Assembly: GCA_038502055.1 (NCBI GenBank)
Contig: JAXRKN010000041.1
Span: forward strand, 3,391,501 to 3,455,500
Source: Tanytarsus gracilentus
Lineage: Eukaryota; Arthropoda; Insecta; Diptera; Chironomidae
DNA: 64,000 nt
Direction of reading: 5' to 3'
A program made the position numbers and the translations under genes. Below, piece by piece: positions 1-13,200 of the stretch (its first letter is position 1; every line of letters starts with the position of its first letter). The notes under the pieces were generated by a model. It had not been told where the DNA came from. It saw only the letters and a list, made by a program, of their open reading frames with translations, and made no database searches.

Positions 1-3000
1 TAAAAATAATTTTATGGCTTCTTACCCTTCCTCCCTTCGTATCTGCCCACTTTTCTCTTCTGTGACAGATTAAAGAAGGAGGAAGAGGAAAAAAATGCTG
101 TCAAAAATGAAATTAATAATAAGAAAAGTTATTCTGTTGGACATAAAATAAATATGAAAAAATATATATGGTGAATCTACTCGAGGTTGTCTAGGGTAAT
201 TCGGAGGACAATTTACATCACGTTTATTTTTTAAATTAAGGTTCTAAATGTTTATAAATTTGATAGGAAAAAGGCTAAATAAAATAAGTAAAAATTTAAC
301 AAACTTCTTTGTACAATAATTTTGCAGGAAAAGTTTAATAAAATAAAATTTAATTTTCTTTTTATTTTTATAATTTTTTGAGAATTAAAACTAATTTTGT
401 TTTCTTTTCGAATATTAAATATGTTGATTGAATGATTTATATTGATTTAAGTAAAATTTGGGTGGAGGGTTTTAAAAAACAAAAAATGCTTTCTTATTTG
501 GTCTTAAATCCAATATTAATTCATTCAGTATGATCATTGTTTAAAATGTTGCGATAAAGCAAATACAAAATTTAGTTTTAAGTTCTCAAAAGGGTTATAA
601 AAATGTATGAAAATGTCAAAATATTTACTAATTTTATTTTATTTAATACTTTTCCGTGCGAAATATCTAGTTGTACAAAGAGAAGGGAGTGTTGTTAAAT
701 TTTTTTTACTTATTTTTTTGCCTTCTTCTTTCGCTCTAGTTATCATCCATAAATGTTCATGTAACGTTAATGTTCTACAAGATCTTGAAATTAAATCAAA
801 TTAATCTCGCTCGGGAGCAAAATGTTCGTATAAATGTAGCGGCATTAATTACATGAATAATAATGTGTGGAGTGTCCATGTTGGCAACGCCTTTTTCGGG
901 GGATATATTAATATTTAAATAGGGATGAGCATTGCAGAGAATAATTAGGATTAATATGAGGCACTTCATATTAATTTAAACCTTCAGGAAAAGTTTGAGA
1001 TGGGATTCAAAACTGTCAAAATTTGACGTGCATGTTTTTTGAGAGATTTTCACGAAAGCTTTTTGGAAAAAAATTTAATTTAAAAGTGATTATGATTTTT
1101 TAATCTTTAAACGTTCGTTTTAAGAAAAATTAAGATAAAAAGCAAATTCAGCCTTATTTTAAATTTTACTCTCCATTTCAGTTGTAGGTTGAGTTTCGCA
1201 TCCTTTCTCGACTTCAAAGAAAATTTACAGTAATTTCACCGTCGTTAAGGGCAAACGAAAATTCTCGGATATCCTTTTAGGGTCATTAGAAAAGCAATCA
1301 AAATCTTGCTGAAAAAGTATAAAAACTTTCAATTGACAATTCAAAGCATTCGTGTCCATTAAAACAATTCTCTAGACCATTCCATGCGTATTCACTGCTT
1401 AACTGAAGCAATTACGGAAGAAAGAAATGCTGGGATGTAAGAATCGTCTAATTGGTTGGAAAGTAATTTCGTATTCTTCCTGCAAACATCATCTTGAACT
1501 AACTTCATCCTCCACATTAAGGAGAGAAGAAAAATCTTTAGGCAAATATATGACGAGTAATCCCAAGATACTCTGAATGAATTGTTGTTGTTCTCCTTTA
1601 TGCTTCCTCATGTCTGGCGATGATATCTTGAAGCTTAAAGCCGAAAGATGAGAGAAAGCTGTACGGACTTGGGAATTTGAGTTGGAATTTTTTATGTGCA
1701 CGTAGAACCTCCATACAATTAACATTCTCTCTCACACACACACAAACCTCCTTTGTATTTATCTCACATGCTGTAAGAAACATAAAAAGTGAAAACGAAA
1801 AAGGACATTTATGGAGAAGGAAGGTCGAGTGAAGATTGCCAGTGGCTGTCGAGGAAAGAAACGAAAATATTTTTCCTCGTGTATCATCTCGCAAAGTTAT
1901 GGCTACAAAGAGCTAATATTACATGTGAAAAGTTTTGTTACGTTAGTGATGTTGAAAACAATCGAGATTTTTGTAATTTGAGGTTTAGGTTTTATAAGAT
2001 TGTTTTGTAAATTTAAAAAAATTTGCAGTGATTTTAAAAAAAATTAACGGCTTTTTGTAACTTAATTTTTAAAAGTTTATTTTGCATTCTAAAAAATCAA
2101 TTTATTGAATTCTTAAAGCTTTCACCCTAAACCCCCTGACTTTGGCATATTACGGTCTATTATGAATTTTTTATGAGTTGATTTAATGCGATTGCTGTAT
2201 GCTTCACATAAGAGTTTTCACCTCCATAGTTTCACGTCTTAAAACCACTCCCTTTTTACCATGCACACTTAACTCCTTATAAATAACAATAAGCGACAAT
2301 GAAAAATGTTTTCGTGTGCTATTGCGGGAAATTCTTATGTGTATTTTAAGAAAGTGAAAAATGTCTTTGAATATTGACACAAAAGCGCTCCTTCGAGAGC
2401 GAAAGATGGTAAAAAATTGAGAATTATTTCTCGCCTCCAACTCTTCCATTAGTGAAATTTTTTTTAAGGTTCTACGATTGTTTAAACAAGTGAGAAGGAA
2501 ATTACGCGACAAAAAGACTCAAAAAAATAGGCAAAAAAGCTCGGAGAAAATTATGAGATGGAAAAGTATTTTGATAGTCTCGGCAATAAGTGGGAGGCAT
2601 ATAAAATATAGCAATTTCTCGGAGCTTGAAATCATAAAGATAAATTCAGAAAGTTTTCTTCTTGTTATCATTTATATGATGATAAACTACCTCGTTCGTT
2701 GAATATTAAAAATATCACACACTCGCATATGAGTGAATGTTTATTTTTTATGTGAGTGTGAGTATATGGAAAAAAGATTGAGTGGCGGAAGAGATGAGGA
2801 AGAAGCTTTTAGCCAGCAGGGAAAAAAAGAAAATTCATGAATTTGCAAATGTATCTTGAGTTAGGCAATTCTTCTTCTGCACGAATACAATAATAAATCC
2901 AGTTCTACCGCTTTCACTAGTACGGTGGAATTTATAATGATAGAATGAAGGAAAGTCGGAGAGTTTATTAAATATTTTCAGTCTCAAAAGACTTTTGAGT

Positions 3001-3639
3001 TTTCATTGAAATTCTTATAAACTTTAGCCGACTGTTGCAAAACACATTTTTATAGCAAAACATTTTTTATGACTCTCTGCCAGCTCCATCGTGACCATCA
3101 CAGCTGCATCAAATCATTTTTCAAAAGACTCTGTGCTATTCAAAATGCCATGTCTTTGCTTTTTTTAGTCTCTCTTCTTCGACTCAACAAGCCTTCATCC
3201 CTCGATCAAAATGTAGGATTAAGAATGTTTCTGTTATTTTTCTCTTCTCTCTCGCTCATAAAAATGGAAATGGATAAAAAAATGTAATCATGTCTTAAAA
3301 TATTAAATCATTTTTTATGAGCATTTTCACTCTCCGCAGTTTCAACCCTCGCAAAAGCAGAACTCATTGAAGAGATAATGAAAATTATTATGATTATAAT
3401 GAAGATTACATTTATGGTTGGAATTTTTATTTTCGTAAAAAGTCTTTGGTGCTAAATAAAAATAAACAATTTCACTCGACCACTTTAGACCAATTTTGAC
3501 ATGACATTCAAATTAAACACAACGTGTTCAAAGTGATTTTGAAAAGGACTTGAAGCTTTTTCTGCAAATGACACACTTTGACTCTTAAAAAGGAAATAAA
3601 AAATTATAAATTAGGATATTTTAATTACTATTCGGAGCT
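1..3639. other. AT-rich gene-free stretch
   Basis: No supportable gene is seen. Short open frames on both strands are low-complexity and lack splice context or recognisable motifs. A short CA run is present at 1733-1744. The stretch could be intergenic or part of a long intron of a gene whose exons lie outside the window. Confidence 0.6.
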
Positions 3640-4261
3640 CACAGTGGTTTTTTTGGGGGTTCATATTGGCATTAAATAATTTTGCAAAGATATCTTTGTT
3701 CATGATTTTTAATTTTTTCAATGGTAAATTTTATTTTCTTCATACAAAATATGAGAGTTTGGGTCATTTTAAAAGTTAAATATCTTCTCAACCTGCAAAT
3801 TTCTGCAGATGAAATTAGTCATAAAGGATAGATTGGACTTTCATTTATATTGTTTAATAGTGTTTTAGTTGTTCCAAGTTGTTCCGGCATTCGTGGAAGC
3901 ATTCTACTAAAGTGTGATTTGACGAAATTTCATACCCCGATTTTCGGCACTTCCGTCAAAGGAAAAAATATTGTATTGCCTTAAAACGATCGTGTACTTT
4001 CAAACCTTTATTTCGATAACCAAATTAATTTTTGTTTGCTCATGAAAAAGAAAGTTAAAAGCCATAATGAAAAATAGCGTTTTTTTAAGTTTCGCATAGG
4101 GTTCACCTTTCAAGTGCGATTGCGACCAAGTTAGTGGGTCAAATTTCATGAAATTTTGGGAGCATGTAGAGCAACACATAGACAATTGAAAAACTACATT
4201 CAGGTATTTAAATTCATACCTTGGTTTTTGGCCGCTACAAACCCCCAAAATAACCATAGTG
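3640..4261. mobile_element. Short TIR element, hAT-like MITE candidate
   Basis: The ends form an imperfect 22-bp terminal inverted repeat: CACAGTGGTTTTTTTGGGGG at 3640-3659, and CACTATGGTTATTTTGGGGG on the opposite strand reading in from 4261 (three mismatches over 22 bases). The 622-bp interior has no credible ORF. Both outer flanks contain CGGAG (left ends TCGGAGCT, right begins CGGAGTAA), which could be a degraded 8-bp target duplication. CAC-TGG termini and an 8-bp duplication would fit hAT elements, but the duplication is imperfect, so the family is uncertain. Confidence 0.45.
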
Positions 4262-7200
4262 CGGAGTAAAGAGTTTTTTTACTAATTATTTTCATTCAAA
4301 AAAGGATTAACTTTTTGCAGAAGAATTTAATTAATTTGAAAATTTAACTTTGAAGAATATTTTCAATGAAAATGTTTTTTCAACTCTCTGTCTTTGATTA
4401 GATTCTTAGAATTCATTCTAAAAAAGTTCATAATTTTAAATTTTAAATTCTTAGAATTATTCAGATTTGTAAATTATAATTTACACATTCATAAAAGAAG
4501 AGAAGAAATATTTTAACCCTAATTAATAATGTAATGATTTGAAACCAAGGTCATTATTTTCAACAGAAACCCAAATCTTGAATTTCAAGAAATTTTAATA
4601 TATGAATTACCAAATTTAGCACATTATTCACATACAAATTCTGTTTTCAAAATTTAATCCGATTATATTTGAAATTCGATCTCGGAGGTGTTTTGTTTGA
4701 ATTTAAGCCTTTATCAAAGAAAAAATAGTTTAATATCATTGCGAGATTAATTTTATAAAATTAGATTTGAACCACGAAAATGTATTAAAAATCATCCTCG
4801 ATGTATCCAATTTTAAAATTTAATAACTTAACGACTCGCAGCGAATTTTTCCCCAAAAAAGATTATTTCGTCATTAACTCAAGAAACTCGCAGCAGACGC
4901 TTCAAAAATCTCATTAAATCATTAATCTTGACATCGAGCGCCCCTTTTCAACCGCACACATCTTTCAAAGGGAAAAATTTATAATAAATTAATTTTGGGA
5001 CTTTCGTGGCAAAAGTGTTACACACAAACTTATTATGTACATGAGTGAGACCCTCATTTTAATGAGAAACGATTCCGAATGAGCGGTTAATTAAGCTCGC
5101 TTTGGTGTTTTAATCCTTTGTTAAGCACATTCACTTTACACTCAACTTGTCGCCTAATTCCGATAAACTCTTTTGTTATATTCCTTGATTTCTATATGCT
5201 CGTTGCGATTGATTGATAAATTGCTTCACATCACACTATTTTCTTCTTTTTTCATTCTCATCTCATGCATGATTTATTCAACAGAGAATTCCGACTTTCA
5301 CATGTGAGAGGAAGAAAAGTTTTCTTCTTCAAACAATCGACATTTGTTGGGGTACACAACACCACACAATACGCAACACGCACAAAAGTGAGTGAATAAT
5401 GTACACAGTCAGAAGTAAACGCTCCGGAGGGGTGCACGAAAATAAATGCAAAATTTACTCGAGCTATTGTTAGACTTTAACGACTTCTCTTCCGGTGAGA
5501 TGCTTGCGAGCAATTGAATTTTTTTCACTTTCTCACGCTCCCGCGCCACGGTAACAACATGATTGTGTATTTATACAAATATAATATTTTTTTTGCTTCA
5601 TCCACCGAACGATATTTTATGAGTAAAGCAACGCGGTGTACACACTTGCTGCATGTATTAAAAGCGGTTCCGGACACGAGTTGCGATTAATTTTTCATCC
5701 CTCTTAAATGCGATTCAACAACTGTTCTGCACGTACAGGCACTCGCGATAAATACACGAGAGAGGTCAATATCCAGGCGGAATTTGATTTTTAAATGCGA
5801 TTTTTTTATTATTTTTTTACTTCACTTTTTTTAAGAGCCGACAGAGCGCGATATCACGAGCAGCTTTATGAGTCGATGTTGTATCACATTATGAGAGCTT
5901 TTGGCAAGAATTGAAACTTGAGTGGTGATGCTGAAGCATCGCAACCTTCCATTGATGTTGTATTGGAAATGACTTTGGAAGTTTTAATTTCCATTTGGCT
6001 GGAAAATCTTTGCATCCCTACCACTTTTTGGAAATTTATCTTCTTCATGTTTAGAGTCGCCCTACTACCTTCAACTTCCCCTCGCAACTCAGAAAATGGA
6101 AATCTATAGAAATTCATACAAACTCAATTTCATCGCGCACATTTCCCACGATCCCTCTTTCAGCAACAGTTGCACCACAAATTTAAAAGTCTTACGCAAC
6201 ATGTTGTGTAACAGTTGCAATATTTCAAATTTTTCGCCAACTGTCGTGCAACATTTTCTTCATTGCACGTGTCACATAACGATTTTTCTCACCGCAATGA
6301 TAATTTTCATAATTGAATTTTTTCCAATGATTATTGTTATTGACATGGATAGAGCGTGAAAAAAAGTTTTCTCATCGACTTTGAGGTGGAAAATTCTTTC
6401 TTCTTTCTGCATGAAAAATTTATTCAACAGAAATGAATGCACGTAATTTAATTAAATGTTAAAGATGAATTTAATGGAATTATATAACGTATTTATTTTA
6501 TTCAAATTATTAAATTCGGTTAAATTTAAAAATAAAGTTTTATGAATTGAATGAAGTTTATCAAGTTTCTTATGCGATTTCAGTTTTTATTCGAAAAACA
6601 TAGTTTTTTAAAATCCTCAATAATTCCATTAAATTTTATCATTCAATTGCGTCATTTTAAGTAATTGAAGAAAATTTTGTTGCCATCTTTCCTTACAAAA
6701 TTTCATAATATTCAAGCAACTCAATAACTGAGGAAGCATCTTGTAAAGTTACTTTCGCTTCATAAGCACTAAAGAGACGCAAAGCAATGATTATTGAAAT
6801 TTTCTTCGCTTTATTGAATTGAATTCGACAAAATCGCTTGTGCCAAAATTGTTTCCAACATTCTCGGATACGCTTACAGCAAATTATGCAGAAAAGGTTT
6901 AGTGACATAGGTAGAAAATTGCATACCAACCCACATCCTTCCTGCTTTTTCACACAAAATCCAGTAGTTTTTCCCCCAAATTCAATATTTGCATAAATGT
7001 AAGTGAGAGAGTGAACTACTCAAATGTACACGAAAGATTTTCATTTGATATGATATGGGAGGGAAGAATTTCACTTCGCGTGTTCTCAGCATGAGGCAAC
7101 AGTAAGCCAAAAAACTTATAATACTCAATGGTTATAATAAAATTCAATCAAGAACAACCCGGCATGTGAGTAGATGAAAAAAAAGGATCAAAGCTTACAA

Positions 7201-10200
7201 TTTTGTGCAGCTCGTGGGGTCTACGGATGCTTTTTTATTACTAAATCTAGGTCGTATTTTTAAGTTTGTTGAACTCGCTCATGTATGAATTTTGATGTGA
7301 TAAAAAATGGCATTAATGGAATTAAAAATGGATATTTGCAAAAAGCAGAATTCGTTTTTAAAACTCATTTTTTTGATGCATTTTACATGAGCACTAGAAA
7401 ACTCGTAAAATTTAATTCATCACTGAGAGATGCAAAAAAAATTTGATATTTTTGCATAAAAAGTTTTTAAATATTCCTTAACAAATTTAAAGCCTGCCGC
7501 ATAATTTCAATAAATAATTCTAATCGAATCTTTATAAAAAATTTATTCTTTAGGTTTCTGTCGAATTTCGCTCCACAAAAATATTTTTGTTCATTCTTTT
7601 ATGTGAAATTTTCCCACAGATAAGCCTTGAACCTGCACAATATAATTCAATTTACTCATTCTCTCTCTTTTCTTTCTAACATTCACTTGCTACCGTGCTT
7701 TTCTATTACCGCACTGTTGTGAATATAAACATCTCATATCTCCGGGATTGCCTCGGTGTGTGCGGTTTCTTATTCAAATTACCTCCTCTAACTTTTTGCA
7801 ACCCATAATCATATTTTATTTTTTATGTTGACCTACATGTGTTCCTCTAACCATTTTACATCTTCCAACTCATTTTCATCTTTTTCTCCCCTTTATGCCA
7901 CTAAAATGATGCTATTTTTGAAATGAGAAATTCTTATTGCTACTAGATCGCGTGTGTGTGTATGTAAGAGCGAAAGATATTATTACAGACAATAGCATAA
8001 TAAGAAATGATGTTTCTTTCGCTCTTCTCTGTGTGTACTTTCGTCTTTTGACAGTGCTCGAGGGGTGAAAGAAGAAATAATATTGATGCAGTACGTTTAT
8101 GTGTACCAAAGCGTTTGGATGTTAAGGGTAATACGGAAGAAGGATTGTTGAACAAATTACTAAGATGAAGTTAGCAATTTTTTTTAAATTTAAGTCAGTG
8201 AAATTTTTTGAGCTTTTCAAACTTTAATTTTAAGATTCTAAAAAGCTTTTTGAGGTTTTTAAAAAAACTGAATTTTTGCTATTTTCATGTTAATATTATT
8301 TTTTTCTTCTTATTCTCCAAACCATAATTTTTGAATATTTAATGTCTTATTATTGTTTCCTCTTTTCTTTATTCGCAATAAGAAAGAAAAAGTGAATTTT
8401 TTTCTCATATAGCGCTTTGTTTTAACGTTTATTTGTGATTGGAATTATTTTCCTTTGTTTACATTACTTTTATTGTGTTTATATTTGAGATGAACGTATG
8501 TAAGAGTTTAAGGTTCATTTATAAAAATTTCTTCTTTTTTATCCCCTTATGAAACGGCTCTTAAGGGATCGGGATATTTTATATTATGACTAATCAAGTA
8601 AAAGCTTTTTGTGTGAGTGCGCGGAAGTGTAAAATCAATAAAATACCGTGAATACATCACTGTTTTTTATCCACGAATGTACATTGCAAATAATTGAAAG
8701 CAAACAGTTTGAAAATTGAAGCTTGTTTTCATGTTTTTAAAATAAAAAGAGAGAAAAAAGCTCCATTACATCGAAAAAATGACATGGTAAATTTTTTATG
8801 GTTCACAAATTGGCTTTTTTTTAAACTAACATCCTTGTTATTATATTGTGTGGGAAAAATTTGTTCGTTCACATTTGTTTAGCTTTGGAGTTCATATAAT
8901 GGATATTACTTACCTGAGGGTTAACCTGTTAATTTTTTTCAACCGCTCACGGTAACTTGCGATGAAATCATTTACATAACAATTTCGAGTAAATTCGCCC
9001 CAAAATTTAGACTTTGATGATGGTTAAAATCGAGCTTAATTGTGCAATTGAAGCGTTTCGTTTTTTTGGGTTTCACTTACCTTCGGAAATTGCTCTTAAA
9101 AGCTCGTTTAAATACTTGATGGGTGTCGTGTAAAATTTCAAGAGATGTAAATTTTGCATCAACTCATTAACTCTGCCGATAAGTTCAAAAATATCAATTT
9201 TCAGTCCCTCTAAAAATAGCACCCTAAAAGGTCACCCGTAAAATGTATCGAACAGAAAAAATTATTCATCTTCTGTAGAGTTCGAAATTTAATCAACTCT
9301 TTACCCAATTTTTTCATACACAAATTTTATTAAACTATGAGGATAGCAATTGAAAGAGAAATTGTCCCTCAATGGTCCTCATCTCCACTCTCTTGCTATT
9401 ATGTATGGATAACATGCATATACACAGAAAAAAGTATTTCTCCATTCAAAATAAATATTTCTGGCACCATATTGTTCATCCAAACTGTCTCTTATTTGCA
9501 TAAACACATCAAAACTATCGGAAACAAACTTTTTTCTCTCCAATGCGATTTTTCGAGCAAAAAACTATGAAAGCTTCATCATGGGGTAAAATGATATCTC
9601 ATATGATTTGCTTGAAGCTAAAAGTTTCTCTCTCTCTCTCTTTCATGTCAATGTAGATTTCTATCAAATTCAAATTGTATACGTATGAAAAAAAAAAGTT
9701 TTAAAATGAAGACAATGCAGAAGGGAGAAAAAATTTGTTTGCATGAGAAAAACCTCAAAATAGTGCATGAGAACTTTTTTTGTTTGAAAAATGACAGGAT
9801 AAGTTATAGTCATAATAGGTCTAGCAATTGTTTATCCAGTCTCCTCGTCACATCCACATCATGACAGCTCTATTATTTGAGCTCTCGCAGAGCTCAACAT
9901 AGAAAAAATAGTTAAAGTGCCATTCTGAAGACATTAGGACATGTTGTGTGATATTTCTATTATACAATGATGGCAATTTTATGCAAAAGAGGAAAAGTTC
10001 ATGAAAAATATTCCTCGAGCATAAAAATGTATTTTTTTAAATATTCACGGCATGCATACATGGAATGAGGATAAAGTTTGACTTGAGCAAATTGAAAATT
10101 ATATCCAAGCATGAATGATAAAGTTTTTTTCATCGGCAAAAATATTTCTGAGTAAGTGATTCATTGAATGCATAAATTGAAAAAATAAACATCAATGTAC

Positions 10201-13200
10201 ATTGATCAAGTTTGGTATTCATAGATCTATGTAATTTATTGTTTTAAAAATATGAAAATTTTCTCTGCTGTTAGATTAATTTGATACGAAACAGAACAAG
10301 CATTTTTTTCCTGGAATTTTTTAACAAGCAGCGTTCAATGAAATTTCAACTAAATTTGAGTAAAAAATCTCTGAGCAGCGAATTTAAGAAGTAAATAATC
10401 GATGCCGCTCTAAAATTCGATCCAGTTTAAAAATTTACGAAGACAAATTAAGACATTTAAACTGGCACAGCAGAAGTTATCATTTGAATGCCCAATAAAG
10501 TCGTCCATCGATAAATTTTATTTGTTTCGACCCTCACAACATTATAACATTGGTAGCGGTATTAAAAGTGGATATTTTTTGCTCCCTTTTAAAAAATTTA
10601 CGACACGTATGGTGAACACATATCTGTCCGAGAAGCGAGAGGGAAAGCGCAATAAATTTCCGTTCTTGTTCGCTGCACGCATACACAAACCAACAAACAG
10701 TCGCGCTGTAACAAATCATAAAAATTTATCTTGATACTAATTGAGTCATGAAACAGTTTTTTATAGACTTCCAACCTCAAACGCTTATCGCAGGTTCCCA
10801 TTGATGATCTGCCACCTGAATGGTTTTTCCATCAAACTTCATTCTGCTTTCAATATAAATTCAATGCTTTTGCATTATTTAGATTGCATCTGTAGTTGAA
10901 AAGATTGAATTGAGTTTTGTCAGATTTATAACGAAAGTACATTAAATCGAATGCAACATGCGAAAATTGAGGTTTTCTGAAAATCCATTGTCGATTCATC
11001 CCTTAATGCAATGAGATTTTTACTTCATATTCATAAAGTGCAATGAGATACAACAGTGAGTTTCTAGATTCTCGTTTACTGAAACTCGAACATCTCATTT
11101 TGTTGAATCAAAAGTGTGACTTTTAAATTAATGGAGAAATTTGATTGCGAAGTTTGCAAACTTATAAATTTTGTTTAAATTTAAAGATTTTTTAAAATCA
11201 GAAATTCAAAATTTATTTCCAAAAATTTTAATTTATTTTTCATCCCTTGAACACATAAATTTGCCACACCCATCGGCTCCCATCTTTTACATTGACATTT
11301 TTCTATTAAAAAAATAAGGGACAACAACACAACAATATGCCGAGGCTGAGAAAAGGACTCATCATAATATCTATGGTAAAATATGTTATGAGCTTTGCAG
11401 AGCGACCCAATTTTGCATAATTGCTAATGCCACCCAAGAGAGAGAGAGAGAATAAAAAGAAGACTCCAATATCACCCCAAAAAGAGCACAGGCATGTGTA
11501 AAAAAGTTTATTTAATTTTCACGATAAGAATCTTCAATTATAAATTTGTCAATTTTCCTGTCATTAATGACGCTAAATTGCTCGAAGGTTGATAATTTTT
11601 GTTTACACCATAAAATGTATTTTACAGATTTCATTTTCACCTTATAAATACAAACATGTGTCGCTGTGGTGAACATGACGGAAATTAATCGGAGAGCTAA
11701 GTGAGATAACGAACTGCGTGACAATGTAAGAAAAACGGTCTCAAGGCCTCTCAACATTCCCTTGTCAGCCTCTCGTCACCCTTCGTTTCGACGTCGAGTG
11801 CTTGCGGTGTTGGATTCATCAACAAAAAGCTCCTCGATCCCTTTTCTTCAAGTTACTTTAGGAAATTTTTAACTTGAGTTTCCCAAAATCTTCTCAAAAT
11901 TTGAAACAAAAAATTTTAAAGAGGATTTTTTATAAAACTTTTTTGCAATCATGTCGTATTCAATACTGCACGAGACGAAGCGTGCTCATGTGAAATTCGA
12001 GGCTCCATTAATCCACAGATGTGTCTTTATCGCTTTGTTATTATCTCCATCTCTCCTAATGATATGGTGTGAGATGAGATGAAAGAATAGAAAATGGAGG
12101 ACGAATAAATTTAGAGAACGGAAAATATTCATTCAATACGACATCAAACGGAGCTCATCCATGTGCTGATAACCCAATGAAAAATCAGCCACAAGCTTCT
12201 TGAATTTCGTTTTACATTAAAGAGTTAAAAAAACCCGGTTGGTTGTTTTGGCTTGTATGTGAAGTGTGTTAGGCTTAAGCACATGCCGCTCTTCCACAAC
12301 TTTCAACTGCTGCCACTTGTTTATTTTCCAGTACCAGAATGATTAAATGAATATCTAAGTGGAACATGGCAGAGAATCCATTACACAACAATTCGTATCT
12401 ACTCAACCGTAAGACGATCTGATGTCCTCTTCCATGCCAGCATCTCTCTAAATACACAAGCAAACATTCCGTTTAAGGCCGGAAAATGTATGTTGGGAAT
12501 GGAATGAATTTCAATCACCATCAACCCATCTCTTCCTTTTTCATCTCTACTTTTACACCCGCTAACAATTTCTCAAATCTGACTTGAAAATTCCCCTTAA
12601 TCGTGTTTTTAGTACAAAAACTTTAGAACTCTCACTTTTCTTTGAAATTTAAATTAAATTTTAGATGGTCCTAAAGTAATTTAGTTTAAATAAAAAATTA
12701 ACTTTAGAGCTACAAGAGTTAAAAAAGAAAGGAACATTTTTATTTTATTATTTTTGAGGACGGAAGCTTGAGAGATAAAAAGATTAACCCACATATAGGA
12801 AGTGTGTGAGATAATGTGGCATAAAAGTTTATATTTTTAATCCTTTCGTCTCTTTTGCTTGATTTCCACATGACCAGCATCGTTGTTGTTGTTGTTTTCT
12901 CTGTTGCTCGAAAATTTAACGTAGAGACAAACGAGTCAGTAAATTTTTCAGATTGACACTTTTCGAATCCTTTTCTCCATCGAGATGCCAGCAACACTTG
13001 GGCCGAGAAATATTTTCCTTCTACACGTGCTAAAATTTTGTGGAGTTTGCGTAACCTTTTCTAGTGCCCAGCGAGGTAGAAAATTGCCTGTTTTGTTAAA
13101 TTATGACGGATAAATTTGAAGACCTTCAGAAATTAGGTTGAAACTATTAGAAAGTTTTTCATGATATTTAAGAAATTAAACCACTAAATTTCAAGTTAAA

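Noticed and set aside
8907..9000. Minus-strand open stretch ending at a GTAAGT donor
   Set aside because: About 30 codons, no recognisable protein and no upstream acceptor that keeps the frame; probably chance.
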